From the NCBI GenBank assembly GCA_905339295.1, contig CAJPFI010000021.1, positions 62,001 to 126,000 of the forward strand: 64,000 nt of DNA. The letters run 5' to 3'. Positions 49,712 to 59,078 of the stretch are shown one piece after another (positions within the stretch are counted from its first letter, which is position 1; each line of letters starts with the position of its first letter). This DNA is from Burkholderiales bacterium (GTDB taxonomy: Bacteria; Pseudomonadota; Gammaproteobacteria; Burkholderiales; Casimicrobiaceae). The position numbers and the translations under genes are program-made. The notes beneath the pieces were generated by a model. It was not told the origin of the DNA. It saw nothing but the letters and a program-made list of their open reading frames with translations, and did no database searches.

Positions 49712-52611
49712 CACCCGCCTCCCGCTTCGGCCGTCGCCGGCTTGCGCGTCGCGCGGATCGACTGGTGCGCGAGCGCGATCAGGATGAGGAGCGTCGCGCC
49801 GATCACCGCCGCGAACACGCCGATGTCGAACAGGATCGCGCTGGGCACGTGCACCTCGCCCACGAGCGGCAGCGCGACGTGGGCGGTGTGCGTGGTCAGG
49901 AACGGGTAGCCCCATGCCAGCGCGCCCAGTCCCGTGAGGACCGCGAGCGCGAGTCCCGCCGCGATCCAGCGCACCGGATGCGGGTTCATGCGCTGCTCGA
50001 CCCACAGGGTCCCGGCCACCATGTACTGCGCGATCAGCGCGATCGCCACGACGAGCCCGGCGACGAAGCCGCCGCCGGGCTGGTTGTGCCCGCGCATGAA
50101 CAGGTGCACCGCGACGAGTCCCGCGATCGGCAGGATCAGCCGCGAGAGCACCGCGGGCACCACCAGGTATCCCAGCGCCGTGTCGGGCGCCGTGCGCGGG
50201 TTGACGAGGTCGGTCTTCAGGTCGGCGGGCAGCACGCGCTGCTGCCGCGGCGCCTCGACGCTCTCGCGCGGCGGCCGGAAGCGCCGCAGCAGCGCGTACA
50301 CGGCGAGCGCCACGGCGCCGAGCACCGTGATCTCGCCCAGCGTGTCCAGGCTGCGGAAGTCCACGAGCATCACGTTGACCACGTTGGTCCCGCCGCCCTC
50401 GGGCAGCGCGTGCGACAGGAAGAACGGCGAGATGCTTTGCGGCGCGAGGCGCGTGAGCATCGCGTAGGACAGCGCCGCGAGCCCGCCCCCGGCCGCGAGC
50501 GCGATCGCGAGGTCGCGCCCGCGGCGCGCCCGGTCGCGCAGCGTCGGATGCCGTACCGCCTCCGGGATGCGCTTCGGCAGCCAGCGCAGGCCCAGCAGGA
50601 ACAGCACGGTCGTGACGACCTCGACCGCGAGCTGGGTCAAAGCGAGGTCGGGCGCCGAGAACCACGCGAAGGTGAGGCAGACGACCAGTCCGGCGACCGC
50701 CATCATCATGAGCGCGGCGAGGCGATGGAACTTCGCCTGCACGGCCGCGCCGATCGCGCAGGCGATGCCGATCGACCACAGCAGCACGAATTCCAGCGAG
50801 GCCGGCACGCGCGGCCGGTCGCCCCACCCGACGCCGTGGCCCTGCAGCGCGGCGAACGCGGCGACGAGGCACGCGACGACGACCCAGAGAAGCTGCATCT
50901 GCAGGCGCCGTGTACCGGCAACGCGCACGCCCCCGCGCGAGAGCGCGCCGAGGGCGACGAGCGAACGGTCGAACAGGCGACGGCCGTCGAAGCGATCCAT
51001 GATCGGCACGCGCCGCAGTCGCCCGCTTTCGAGCAGCGGGGCGAGCAGCAGGTAGCCCGCGATGCCGCCGGCCATCGCCACGAGGCTCATCGCGAACGGC
51101 GCGTTGAACCCGTGCCAGACCGCGAGGCTGAACTCGGGCAGCGTGCCGCCGACGACCGGGAGCGCCGCGGCATCGAGGAACGCGCCGACCGACCACGCCG
51201 GGGCGACGCCGACCACGAGGCACGCGAGGACCAGGAGCTCGATCGGCACGCGCATCCAGCGCGCCGGCTCGTGCGGCTCGCGCGGCAGGTCGGTCGAAAG
51301 CGGCCCGAAGAAGATGTCGAACGAGAAGCGCAGCGCGTAGACGACCGCGAAGATGCCGGCGAGCGTCGCGATCAGCGGCAGCGCGAGCTCGACCCACGGG
51401 TACGACGACAGGTACACCGTCTCGGAGAAGAACATCTCCTTCGACAGGAAGCCGTTCAGCAGCGGCACGCCGGCCATCGCCGCGCTCGCCACCAGCGCGA
51501 GGGTTCCGGTGATCGGCATCACCTTGTAGAGCCCGTCGAGGCGCCGGATGTCGCGCGTCCCGGTCTCGTGGTCGATGACGCCGGCGGCCATGAACAGCGA
51601 CGCCTTGAACGTGGCGTGGTTCATGATGTGGAACACCGCTGCGACGGCGGCGAGCTCGCTGTTCAGGCCCAGCAGCAGCGTGATCAGTCCGAGGTGGCTG
51701 ATCGTCGAGTACGCCAGCAGGCGCTTCAGGTCGTTCTGGAACATCGCGGCGTACGCGGCCAGCAGCAGCGAGAGCGCGCCCGCGCCGGTCACGACCCAGA
51801 ACCACAGTTCGGACTGCGCGAGCACCGGCCACAGGCGCGCGAGCAGGAACACGCCCGCCTTCACCATCGTCGCCGAGTGCAGGTACGCCGACACCGGCGT
51901 CGGCGCCGCCATCGCGCGCGGCAGCCAGAACTGGAACGGGAACTGCGCGCTCTTGGTGAGCGCGCCGAGCAGGACCAGCACGAGCATCGGCGGATACAGC
52001 GGGTGCGAGTGGATCACCTCGCGGGCGCCGAGCACCGCGTCGAGGTCGTAGCTGCCGACGATGCGCCCGAGCAGCAGCACGCCGGCGAACAGGCACAGCC
52101 CGCCGGTTCCGGTGACGACGAGCGCCATGCGGGCGCCGCGGCGCGCGTCGCTTCGGTGGTGCCAGTAGCCGATCAGCAGGAACGAGAACAGGCTCGTCAG
52201 CTCCCAGAAGAACACGAGCTGGATCAGGTTCCCCGACAGCACGATCCCCTGCATGGCCCCCATGAACGCGAGGAACAGCGAGAAGAAGCGCGGCACCGGG
52301 TCGGCCGGCGACATGTAGTAGCGCGCGTACACGGCGACAAGCGTGCCGATGCCGGAGATCAGCATCGCGAACATCCACGCGAACCCGTCCATCCGGATCG
52401 AGAACTCGAGGCCCATGTCGGGCACCCAGTGGAACGACTGCCGCAGCACGCCGCCGTCGCGCACCTCCGGGAACATCAGGCCGAACTGGACCACGCAGGC
52501 GAGCGCGACGGCGGTCGTCCACGTCGCCGCGGTGTTCCTGGCGTTGGTGGGCAACAGCGCGGCGGCGACGCTGCCGACGAACGGCAGCGCGAGCAGGAGG
52601 GCCAGCGACAT
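49711..52611 (-). CDS. mnhA: Pha/Mrp antiporter fused subunit A-B (NuoL-like)
   Basis: Protein of 966 residues. Residues 1-500 are the NuoL-like A domain with about 14 helices (VFFWELTSLFSFLLIGYWHH; LLGALTKSAQFPFQFWLPRA; PVSAYLHSATMVKAGVFLLA). Residues 600-780 are the C-terminal part of A, and residues 830-966 are the MnhB domain (VVPAVLSRLILPIAGLVAVH; GHNQPGGGFVAGLVVA). A fused A-B subunit marks the PhaAB or group-2 type of Mrp antiporter. First gene of a six-gene operon; the complex exchanges Na+ or K+ for protons at the inner membrane. Confidence 0.95.
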   Translation of the reverse strand: MSLALLLALPFVGSVAAALLPTNARNTAATWTTAVALACVVQFGLMFPEVRDGGVLRQSFHWVPDMGLEFSIRMDGFAWMFAMLISGIGTLVAVYARYYMSPADPVPRFFSLFLAFMGAMQGIVLSGNLIQLVFFWELTSLFSFLLIGYWHHRSDARRGARMALVVTGTGGLCLFAGVLLLGRIVGSYDLDAVLGAREVIHSHPLYPPMLVLVLLGALTKSAQFPFQFWLPRAMAAPTPVSAYLHSATMVKAGVFLLARLWPVLAQSELWFWVVTGAGALSLLLAAYAAMFQNDLKRLLAYSTISHLGLITLLLGLNSELAAVAAVFHIMNHATFKASLFMAAGVIDHETGTRDIRRLDGLYKVMPITGTLALVASAAMAGVPLLNGFLSKEMFFSETVYLSSYPWVELALPLIATLAGIFAVVYALRFSFDIFFGPLSTDLPREPHEPARWMRVPIELLVLACLVVGVAPAWSVGAFLDAAALPVVGGTLPEFSLAVWHGFNAPFAMSLVAMAGGIAGYLLLAPLLESGRLRRVPIMDRFDGRRLFDRSLVALGALSRGGVRVAGTRRLQMQLLWVVVACLVAAFAALQGHGVGWGDRPRVPASLEFVLLWSIGIACAIGAAVQAKFHRLAALMMMAVAGLVVCLTFAWFSAPDLALTQLAVEVVTTVLFLLGLRWLPKRIPEAVRHPTLRDRARRGRDLAIALAAGGGLAALSYAMLTRLAPQSISPFFLSHALPEGGGTNVVNVMLVDFRSLDTLGEITVLGAVALAVYALLRRFRPPRESVEAPRQQRVLPADLKTDLVNPRTAPDTALGYLVVPAVLSRLILPIAGLVAVHLFMRGHNQPGGGFVAGLVVAIALIAQYMVAGTLWVEQRMNPHPVRWIAAGLALAVLTGLGALAWGYPFLTTHTAHVALPLVGEVHVPSAILFDIGVFAAVIGATLLILIALAHQSIRATRKPATAEAGGG

Positions 52612-52869
52612 GGGCCCGAGTCTACGATGTCCCGCCCGCCCCCGTCAGGCGCGGCGCAACCCGCGCCGACCCCGTCGCCTGCGGCGGGCTACCGCGAACC
52701 CGCCCGCACGGCGCGGGCGCAGGCACGTCCGGCGCGCGCGCGTCGCATTGCGGATCGTCGATCGGCGAGGCGTGCCGCGGCGGATGCCGCGCCCGTCACG
52801 CCGGGCTGCGCGGGCGCCGGCCGTCGTCACCGGCGCGTCCCGCGCACGCCCGGTCTCCCGGCCCGCGGC

Positions 52870-54498
52870 CTACAGGTGCTCCGGTTCCATGCGTATCGCG
52901 CCGCAGGGGCACTCGGAGACGCAGATGCCGCATCCCTTGCAGTAGTCGTAGTTGAAGCGGAAGCGCTTGCCCGGACCCAGCTTGATGACCGCGTTGTCCG
53001 GGCACACGCCATAGCAGTTGTCGCACTCGAAGCAGTTGCCGCACGACAGGCAGCGACGCGCCTCGAAGAGCGCGTTGCCTTCGTCGAGTCCGCCCTGCAC
53101 CTCGTCGAACGACGACGTGCGCCGCACGAGGTCGAGCATCGGGCGCACGGTCTTGGGAGCGTCCGCGTAGTACCACGGATTGAGGTGCCCGGGCGTCGCC
53201 AGCTCGTGCTTTTCCGGCGGCTTCCAGTCGCCGCCCGCGAGCCACGCGTCGACGTGCCGAGCGGCCTTCTTGCCGTGCCCCACGGCGACGGTCACCGTGC
53301 GCTCCGACGGGACCATGTCGCCGCCGGCGAACACGCCCGGGTGGCCGGTCATCATGTTGGCGCCGACCTCGACGACGCCGTCGCGGATGACGAGCCCCGG
53401 GACGCCGTCGAGCAGCGAAAGGTCGACATCCTGCCCCAGCGCGAGCACCAGCGAGTCGGCCTCGAGCGTCTCGAACTCGCCGGTGGGCTGCGGGAAGCCC
53501 TTGTCGTCGAGCTTCATCCTCTCGACCGTGAGCGTGCCCTCGTCGGCCATGTTCCTGATGGTCGACAGCCACTTGATGAGGATGCCCTCCTGCAGCGCCT
53601 CCTCGACCTCGAAGTCGTGCGCCGGCATCTTTTCGCGCGTGCGGCGGTACACGATGATCGCTTCCGACGCGCCGAGGCGCCTGGCGGTACGCGCGACGTC
53701 GATCGCCGTGTTGCCGCCGCCGTAGACCACGACGCGGCGGCCGAGCATCGGCTTGTCCTCCCCCTCCATGCCGCGCAGCACGGACACCGCGTCGAGCATC
53801 CGGGCGGCCGAGCCGGCCGGGATGTACGCCCGCCTGCCGATGTGCGCTCCGACGGCGAGGAAGGCGGCATCGAAGCCCCCGCCGGTCATCTCGGCGCGGA
53901 TGTCGGCCACCTTGCGGTTCAGCGTGAGCTCGACACCGAGATCGAGGATGCGCCGCACCTCGGCGTCGAGCACGTCGCGGGGCAGCCGGTACTTCGGGAT
54001 GCCGAAGCGCATCATTCCGCCCGCGTGCGGCCCCGCCTCGACGAGCGCCACAGCGTGGCCGGCGCGACGCAGGTGATAGGCGGCCGCCAGCCCCGACGGA
54101 CCGGCGCCGACCACCAGCACGCGCTTGCCGGTCTCGCGCGCGGGAGGCTCGAACGCCCAGCCGCGCGCGATCGCGAGGTCGCCCAGGAACCGCTCGACCG
54201 AGTTGATGCCCACCGCAGCGTCGACCGTGGCGCGGTTGCACGCGCCTTCGCACGGGTGGTAGCACACGCGCCCCATGACCGCGGGCAGCGGGTTGTCCTC
54301 GACGAGGAGCCGCCACGCCGCCTCGTAATCGCCGCCTTCGGCGTGGTAGAGCCAGCCCTGGATGTTCTCGCCCGCGGGACACGCGTGGTTGCACGGCGGC
54401 AGGCGGTCGACGTAGACCGGGCGCATCGTGCGCCAGCTGCCGGTCTTGTTGGCGAGCGAGCTGCCGACGTCGAGCGTGATCGCGAACGGCTTGTCCAT
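52870..54498 (-). CDS. GltD-like NAD(P)H oxidoreductase with C-terminal ferredoxin domain
   Basis: Protein of 542 residues in three parts. Residues 35-125 are the Cys-rich helical Fe-S domain (CNHACPAGENIQGWLYH; CYHPCEGACNRATVD). Residues 125-440 are the flavin and NADPH modules (VLVVGAGPSGLAAAYHL; VVVYGGGNTAIDVARTARRL; VFAGGDMV). Residues 470-542 hold a two-cluster ferredoxin (CGNCFECDNCYGVCPDNA; YCKGCGICVSECPCGAI). It shares one base with the beta subunit stop of the 2-oxoacid oxidoreductase. It probably passes electrons between NAD(P)H and that enzyme and replaces the usual delta subunit. Confidence 0.88.
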   Translation of the reverse strand: MDKPFAITLDVGSSLANKTGSWRTMRPVYVDRLPPCNHACPAGENIQGWLYHAEGGDYEAAWRLLVEDNPLPAVMGRVCYHPCEGACNRATVDAAVGINSVERFLGDLAIARGWAFEPPARETGKRVLVVGAGPSGLAAAYHLRRAGHAVALVEAGPHAGGMMRFGIPKYRLPRDVLDAEVRRILDLGVELTLNRKVADIRAEMTGGGFDAAFLAVGAHIGRRAYIPAGSAARMLDAVSVLRGMEGEDKPMLGRRVVVYGGGNTAIDVARTARRLGASEAIIVYRRTREKMPAHDFEVEEALQEGILIKWLSTIRNMADEGTLTVERMKLDDKGFPQPTGEFETLEADSLVLALGQDVDLSLLDGVPGLVIRDGVVEVGANMMTGHPGVFAGGDMVPSERTVTVAVGHGKKAARHVDAWLAGGDWKPPEKHELATPGHLNPWYYADAPKTVRPMLDLVRRTSSFDEVQGGLDEGNALFEARRCLSCGNCFECDNCYGVCPDNAVIKLGPGKRFRFNYDYCKGCGICVSECPCGAIRMEPEHL

Positions 54499-55493
54499 CA
54501 CGCGGGCTCGCGGACGAGGTCGAACCTGACGACGTTGCGATCGGCGATCGCCTGGATGTGCGCGACGCGCGCCTCGCCCCCGGGCGCGAACAGGTGCGCG
54601 AAGCGCTTCTGCAGCCGCAGGTAGTCCGTCACCGGCACTCGGCGACGGATCGGCGTGGACGACGCGATCTCGCCATTGATCGCCTCGAACAGCGGGTAGA
54701 GACCCGACTCGACCGCAAGGCGCGCCACGCGGATCGTGTCGGCAGGCGCGCTTCCCCAGCCGAGCGGGCACGGAACGTGGATGTGCAGGTAGCGCGCGCC
54801 GCGGAAGCCCATCGCGCGCGTCACCTTGTACTCGAGATCGCGCAGGTTCGCCACGCTGGCCGTGGCGACGTAGGGAATCTGGTGCGCCACCGCGATCAGC
54901 GGCACGTTCTTGCCGGTCCCGAACACGTTGCCCGGCTCCGCGCCCATCGCCGGCGTCGTCGCCGTGCGGGCGGCCGGCGGCGTCGCGCTCGAGCGCTGCA
55001 CGCCGGTGTTCATGTACGCCTCGTTGTCGTAGCAGATGTAGAGGACGTCGTCGTTGCGCTCGAACATCCCCGACAGGCAGCCGAAGCCGATGTCGGTCGT
55101 CCCGCCGTCGCCGCCCTGCGCGATCACGCGCACGTCGTCGCGGCCCTTCATGCGCATGGCGGCGGCCACGCCGGACGCGACCGCCGCCGCATTGCCGAAC
55201 AGCGAGTGGATCCACGGCACCTGCCAGGACGTCTCGGGATAAGGCGTCGAGAAGACCTCGAGGCAGCCGGTTGCATTGACCGCGACGATCCGGTCGCCGG
55301 TGGCCCGCATCGCGGCGTCGATCGCGTAGCGCGCCCCCAGCGCCTCTCCGCAGCCCTGGCAGGCGCGGTGGCCGGACGTGAGCGCGTTGGCGCGCTGCGC
55401 CTCGGCCTGAACCGAGCGCTCGTGCGGGGCGAGCAGCCGGTTGCCCACGGTGAACGTGCCGGTCTGATAGAACTTGACGGTCTGCATCGCCAT
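54498..55493 (-). CDS. porB: 2-oxoacid:ferredoxin oxidoreductase, beta subunit
   Basis: Thiamine diphosphate-binding subunit of 331 residues. Seen: HRACQGCGEALGARYAID with the first Fe-S cysteines, the TPP motif GDGGTTDIGFGCLSG and the DNEAYMNTGVQRS segment shared with pyruvate:ferredoxin oxidoreductases. HVPCPLGWG supplies another cluster Cys. Pyruvate is the likely substrate, but other 2-oxoacids are possible. Eight bases separate it from the alpha subunit. Confidence 0.9.
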   Translation of the reverse strand: MAMQTVKFYQTGTFTVGNRLLAPHERSVQAEAQRANALTSGHRACQGCGEALGARYAIDAAMRATGDRIVAVNATGCLEVFSTPYPETSWQVPWIHSLFGNAAAVASGVAAAMRMKGRDDVRVIAQGGDGGTTDIGFGCLSGMFERNDDVLYICYDNEAYMNTGVQRSSATPPAARTATTPAMGAEPGNVFGTGKNVPLIAVAHQIPYVATASVANLRDLEYKVTRAMGFRGARYLHIHVPCPLGWGSAPADTIRVARLAVESGLYPLFEAINGEIASSTPIRRRVPVTDYLRLQKRFAHLFAPGGEARVAHIQAIADRNVVRFDLVREPA

Positions 55494-55501
55494 GGCCGCT
55501 C

Positions 55502-56755
55502 CTACCCGATCCGCGAGGACACCGAGCCGAGCCGCCGAAGCAGCGCCTCGGCGGTCGGCCCCGAGCGTCGCGCGCTCCCTTCGCGCTCGAGCTCGTGCTC
55601 GATCAGGTCGGTGTTGAGGTCGAGGAACGTCACCTGAGCGAGCGCGTCGCGGCCGGCGTCGTCGAACAGGCGCCGCAGCGACGAGCGCGTGATCGCGCGC
55701 CCGCCGAGGCCGGCGATCACCGTGTAGCCGTTGAGCGCGATCCCCGAGAGGCTCTTGCGCACGCCATCGGAGACGATGCCGCCCAGGCCGACGGCGAGGC
55801 ATTTCTCGAGCACGACCACCCGCCTGGCGCCGGCGAGCACCGCGCGCAGCGCCGCGAGAGGGAACGGCCTGAACGACGTGATGCCGACCGACCCGATCGC
55901 CACGCCGTCGGCGCGCATCTCGTCGACCACTTCCTGCACCGTGCCGTTGACCGATCCCAGCGCGACCACGATCGTCTCGGCCCCCTCGGTGCGGTAGGGC
56001 CGGATCAGGCCGCCGGACTCGCGGCCGAACCGCGCGGCGAACTCGGCGGCCAGCTGCGGGATCCGGTCGAGGGCGCGCAACTGCTTGTGGTGGGCGAGGT
56101 AGCGCACCTCGGTGAACGCCTCGGGACCGACCATCGCGCCGATGGTCACCGGCTCGGCCGGGTCGAGCACCTGCCTCGGCTCGAACGGCGGCAGGTACGC
56201 GTCGACGTCCTGCTGCGACGGCACGTCGATGCGCTCGTAGGCGTGGGTCAGGATGAAGCCGTCCATGCACACCATGACCGGACACGACAGTTCCTCCGCG
56301 AGCCGGAACGCCTGCACGTGCAGGTCGAGCGCCTCCTGGTTGGTCTCGGCATAGAGCTGGATCCAGCCCGCGTCGCGCATCGACATCGCGTCGGAGTGGT
56401 CGTTCCAGATGTTGATCGGCGCGCCGATCGCGCGGTTGCCGATGGTCATCACGATCGGCAGGCCCAGCCCGGAGGCGTTGTAGACCGCCTCGGCCATGAA
56501 CAGCAGTCCCTGGCTCGACGTCGCGGTGTAGGTGCGCACGCCGGCGGCCGACGAGCCGATCGCCACCGACAGCGCGGCGAACTCGCTTTCCACGTTGATG
56601 AACTCGCAAGCCGGGAGCCCGCCGGTCTTGACCATCTCGCCCAGCCCCTCGACGATGTGCGTCTGAGGCGTGATCGGATAGGCGCAGATCACCTGCGGGC
56701 GGCAAAGGGCGACGCCTTCGGCGATGCCGCGCGAGCCTTCGATCTGCCTAAGCAT
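55502..56755 (-). CDS. porA: 2-oxoacid:ferredoxin oxidoreductase, alpha subunit
   Basis: Alpha subunit of 417 residues: VICAYPITPQTHIVEGLGEM, ESEFAALSVAIGSSAAGVRT, TATSSQGLLFMAEAVYNASG and ALGSVNGTVQEVVDEM are characteristic of the pyruvate:ferredoxin oxidoreductase family. The ATG at 56755 (MLRQIEGSRGIAEG) is used; it overlaps the gamma subunit stop by 8 bases. Confidence 0.92.
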   Translation of the reverse strand: MLRQIEGSRGIAEGVALCRPQVICAYPITPQTHIVEGLGEMVKTGGLPACEFINVESEFAALSVAIGSSAAGVRTYTATSSQGLLFMAEAVYNASGLGLPIVMTIGNRAIGAPINIWNDHSDAMSMRDAGWIQLYAETNQEALDLHVQAFRLAEELSCPVMVCMDGFILTHAYERIDVPSQQDVDAYLPPFEPRQVLDPAEPVTIGAMVGPEAFTEVRYLAHHKQLRALDRIPQLAAEFAARFGRESGGLIRPYRTEGAETIVVALGSVNGTVQEVVDEMRADGVAIGSVGITSFRPFPLAALRAVLAGARRVVVLEKCLAVGLGGIVSDGVRKSLSGIALNGYTVIAGLGGRAITRSSLRRLFDDAGRDALAQVTFLDLNTDLIEHELEREGSARRSGPTAEALLRRLGSVSSRIG

Positions 56756-57326
56756 GGGTCGTCTCCAGCAACCGGCGCGTGTGCTCGAAGGCGGCCTGCG
56801 CCGCGGCGACATTGGTCCCTGCGAGGTGTGCGTCGAACTTGCCGCGGATCGCAGCGATCACCGAGTCGAGGCGCACGATGCCGGTCAGCGCCGCGAAGGC
56901 GCCGAGCAACGGCACGTTGGGCACCGGTCGGCCGACGTGGTCGAGCGCGATGTCGGTGGCGGGCAGCGCCACGAGCCGTTCCGGACGCATGCGGCGCGCG
57001 AGGTCGGCGAGCCCCAGCGACTCGTAGCTGCGCCGCGAGTTGAGCAGCACGTAGCCGTCGGCGGCGAGCCCGCTGAACAGGTCGACCTGGTGCAGCAGCG
57101 TCGAGTCCTGGATGACGAGCACGTCGGGCGCCATCACCGGCTCGCGCAGCCGGATCGGCTTGTCGTCGATGCGACAGAACGCCATCACCGGCGCGCCCAT
57201 GCGCTCGGAGCCGAAGCTCGGAAACGCCTGCGCGTGACGGCCTTCGTGGAACGCGGCGACCGACAGCATCTCGGCCCCCGAGACGACGCCCTGGCCGCCG
57301 CGGCCGTGCATTCGAACCTGGAACAC
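56748..57326 (-). CDS. porG: 2-oxoacid:ferredoxin oxidoreductase, gamma subunit
   Basis: Gamma subunit of 192 residues with the family opening RMHGRGGQGVVSGAEMLS and PSFGSERMGAPVMAFCRI. GTG 57326 has GGGAGG 8 bases upstream and puts the motif at residue 5; no ATG suits better. It is the first gene of the oxidoreductase unit and follows an FNR-like palindrome at 57412-57425. Confidence 0.88.
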   Translation of the reverse strand: MFQVRMHGRGGQGVVSGAEMLSVAAFHEGRHAQAFPSFGSERMGAPVMAFCRIDDKPIRLREPVMAPDVLVIQDSTLLHQVDLFSGLAADGYVLLNSRRSYESLGLADLARRMRPERLVALPATDIALDHVGRPVPNVPLLGAFAALTGIVRLDSVIAAIRGKFDAHLAGTNVAAAQAAFEHTRRLLETTHA

Positions 57327-57411
57327 GCGATGACCCTCCCGCGACGCACGCGCCGCCACGCGCCGCGCGGCGTCCTCAGCCGAGATCGTGCGCGAACGCG
57401 CGCCGGACCCC

Positions 57412-57425
57412 TTGACGGAAGTCAA
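57412..57425. promoter_or_regulatory. FNR-like palindrome before the 2-oxoacid oxidoreductase genes
   Basis: TTGACGGAAGTCAA, symmetric around a 4-base spacer; the perfect pairing extends to CCCTTGAC and GTCAAGGG (57409-57428). It differs from the FNR consensus TTGAT-N4-ATCAA at one symmetric position. It is centred 92 bases before porG. The -10 at the expected distance is weak. It could instead be an RNA hairpin after frdD. Confidence 0.5.
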
Positions 57426-57511
57426 GGGCGATGGCGCGCCGCCGGCGTATCCGCTTCGCGGGCGCACCGGCGCGCGGCGCAGGTTCGCCACGCACGTCGC
57501 CAGGCCGCACG

Positions 57512-57883
57512 TCAGAAGCCGAGCGCTCCGAGCGCGACCACCGCGACCAGCGAGACCAGCGCCGCGCCGCCATAGCACGCAAGCTTCGACGATGCGCCGG
57601 TCGGCAGCCCGAGGTCGTGCAGGCTGTGGAAGATGCGGTGCGCCGCGTGCCACGCGAACAGCACGATGACGGCGGCGAGGAAGGCCTTGCCGGCCCAGTG
57701 CTGCGCGAACGCCAGCGCGCGAGGGTAGCTCAGCAGGTCGCCCGGCAGCGTCCACCCGAGCGGCACCGCGAGGCCGGTGACGAACACCAGCATCGGTCCG
57801 AACAGCGCGGCGAGCATGCCGCCCGCGCCGAACAGCAACCAGAGGACCGGCGCGTTCGAAGGCCGCAGGCGCAGGGTCGTCAT
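57512..57883 (-). CDS. frdD: fumarate reductase membrane subunit D
   Basis: Membrane anchor of 123 residues with three helices. Family pattern: APVLWLLFGAGGMLAALFGP, LPGDLLSYPRALAFAQHWAG and FAWHAAHRIFHSLHDLGL. It anchors the reductase and forms part of the quinol site. Overlaps the FrdC stop by 4 bases. Confidence 0.92.
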   Translation of the reverse strand: MTTLRLRPSNAPVLWLLFGAGGMLAALFGPMLVFVTGLAVPLGWTLPGDLLSYPRALAFAQHWAGKAFLAAVIVLFAWHAAHRIFHSLHDLGLPTGASSKLACYGGAALVSLVAVVALGALGF

Positions 57884-58314
57884 GGCCGCAGCGCCCACGC
57901 GAGCGCGAACAACGCCGCCGCCGCGACGACCGCCGCGGCAAGGCCGGCGCGCGTGATCGCGCTCGCGGCGACCGGCCTGCCTCCGACGAACAGCAACGGC
58001 ATCGTCTTGGGCATGATGTCGAACCAGCTCCACGCGTGGCTCACCATGCCGACCAGCAGCGCCGCGTGGATCGCGATCGAGACCGGACTGCGCATCGCCG
58101 AGAGCCAGCCGTTCCAGGCCGCTTCGCCCGACGCGAGGCACACGACGCCCGCGAGCAGCACCAGCGTGTAGACCGCCACGGCGACGGCCGTGACCTCGCG
58201 GACCATGTACCAGACGAAGTACGGGTTCCGGCGCCACCAGCCCGCCATCGGGCGCCGGTAACCGCGACCGTGCGAAGCCGCGCCGCCGCGCGGGTCGTCC
58301 GCGGAATGGCTCAC
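57880..58314 (-). CDS. frdC: fumarate reductase membrane subunit C
   Basis: Membrane anchor of 144 residues: MAGWWRRNPYFVWYMVREVT and HAALLVGMVSHAWSWFDIMP are typical of FrdC. GTG 58314 overlaps the FrdB stop (GTGA); an internal ATG at 58248 is closer to the E. coli start and is a fair alternative. Confidence 0.9.
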   Translation of the reverse strand: MSHSADDPRGGAASHGRGYRRPMAGWWRRNPYFVWYMVREVTAVAVAVYTLVLLAGVVCLASGEAAWNGWLSAMRSPVSIAIHAALLVGMVSHAWSWFDIMPKTMPLLFVGGRPVAASAITRAGLAAAVVAAAALFALAWALRP

Positions 58315-59078
58315 GTGCCGCCCCCTTTCAGCCCGGCCCGCCGCTTCACCCAGTCGAGCGCGCCGTTGACCTTGTTCTGGTTGACCGCGTTCGCCGGGTC
58401 GACGTGCTTCGGGCAGACGACGGAGCAGTAGCCCACCGCGGTGCAACTCCACACGCCCTGCTCGGCGTTGATCAGCTCCATCCGCTCCGCGCGGGCGCCG
58501 TCGCGGGAGTCGGCGTTGTAGCGGTGGATCAGCGCCATCAGTCCGGGGCCGATGAATTCCGGGTCGAGCCCGTACTGCGGGCACGCGGCGTAGCACAGCA
58601 TGCAGTTGATGCAGCCGGCGAACTGGCGGAACTGCTCGAGCTGGCGCGGCGTCTGCAGGTACTCGCCCTGCTCGACCGTGCGCGCCTCGCGCGGGACGAG
58701 GTACGGCGTGATGCCCTCGAGCTTGTGCACGAAGTCCTCGGCCGACACGACGAGGTCGCGCTCGATCGGCATGTGGTCGAGCGGCGCGACGCGCACCTTG
58801 CCGGGGAAGAACTCGCGCAGGAACGTGTGGCACGCGAGCCGCGGCACGCCGTCGATCATCATCCCGCAGCTGCCGCAGATCGCCATCCGGCACGACCAGC
58901 GGAACGAGAGCGACCCGTCGAGATCGTCCTTGATCGCCTGCAGCCCCTCGAGCACGGAGGTGTCGTCGAGGAACGGGACGCGGAAGCTCTGCCACACCGG
59001 CTCGGCGTCGGTGCCGGGCCGGTAGCGCAGCACCTCGATCTCGATGACGCGCGCAGCCTTGCTTCCGGACTCGCTCAT
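58311..59078 (-). CDS. frdB: fumarate reductase iron-sulfur subunit
   Basis: Iron-sulfur subunit of 255 residues: the [2Fe-2S] motif WSCRMAICGSCGMMIDG, then CINCMLCYAACPQYGLDP and YCSVVCPKHVDP for the [4Fe-4S] and [3Fe-4S] clusters. It carries electrons from quinol to FrdA. It overlaps frdA and frdC by 4 bases each. Confidence 0.95.
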   Translation of the reverse strand: MSESGSKAARVIEIEVLRYRPGTDAEPVWQSFRVPFLDDTSVLEGLQAIKDDLDGSLSFRWSCRMAICGSCGMMIDGVPRLACHTFLREFFPGKVRVAPLDHMPIERDLVVSAEDFVHKLEGITPYLVPREARTVEQGEYLQTPRQLEQFRQFAGCINCMLCYAACPQYGLDPEFIGPGLMALIHRYNADSRDGARAERMELINAEQGVWSCTAVGYCSVVCPKHVDPANAVNQNKVNGALDWVKRRAGLKGGGT

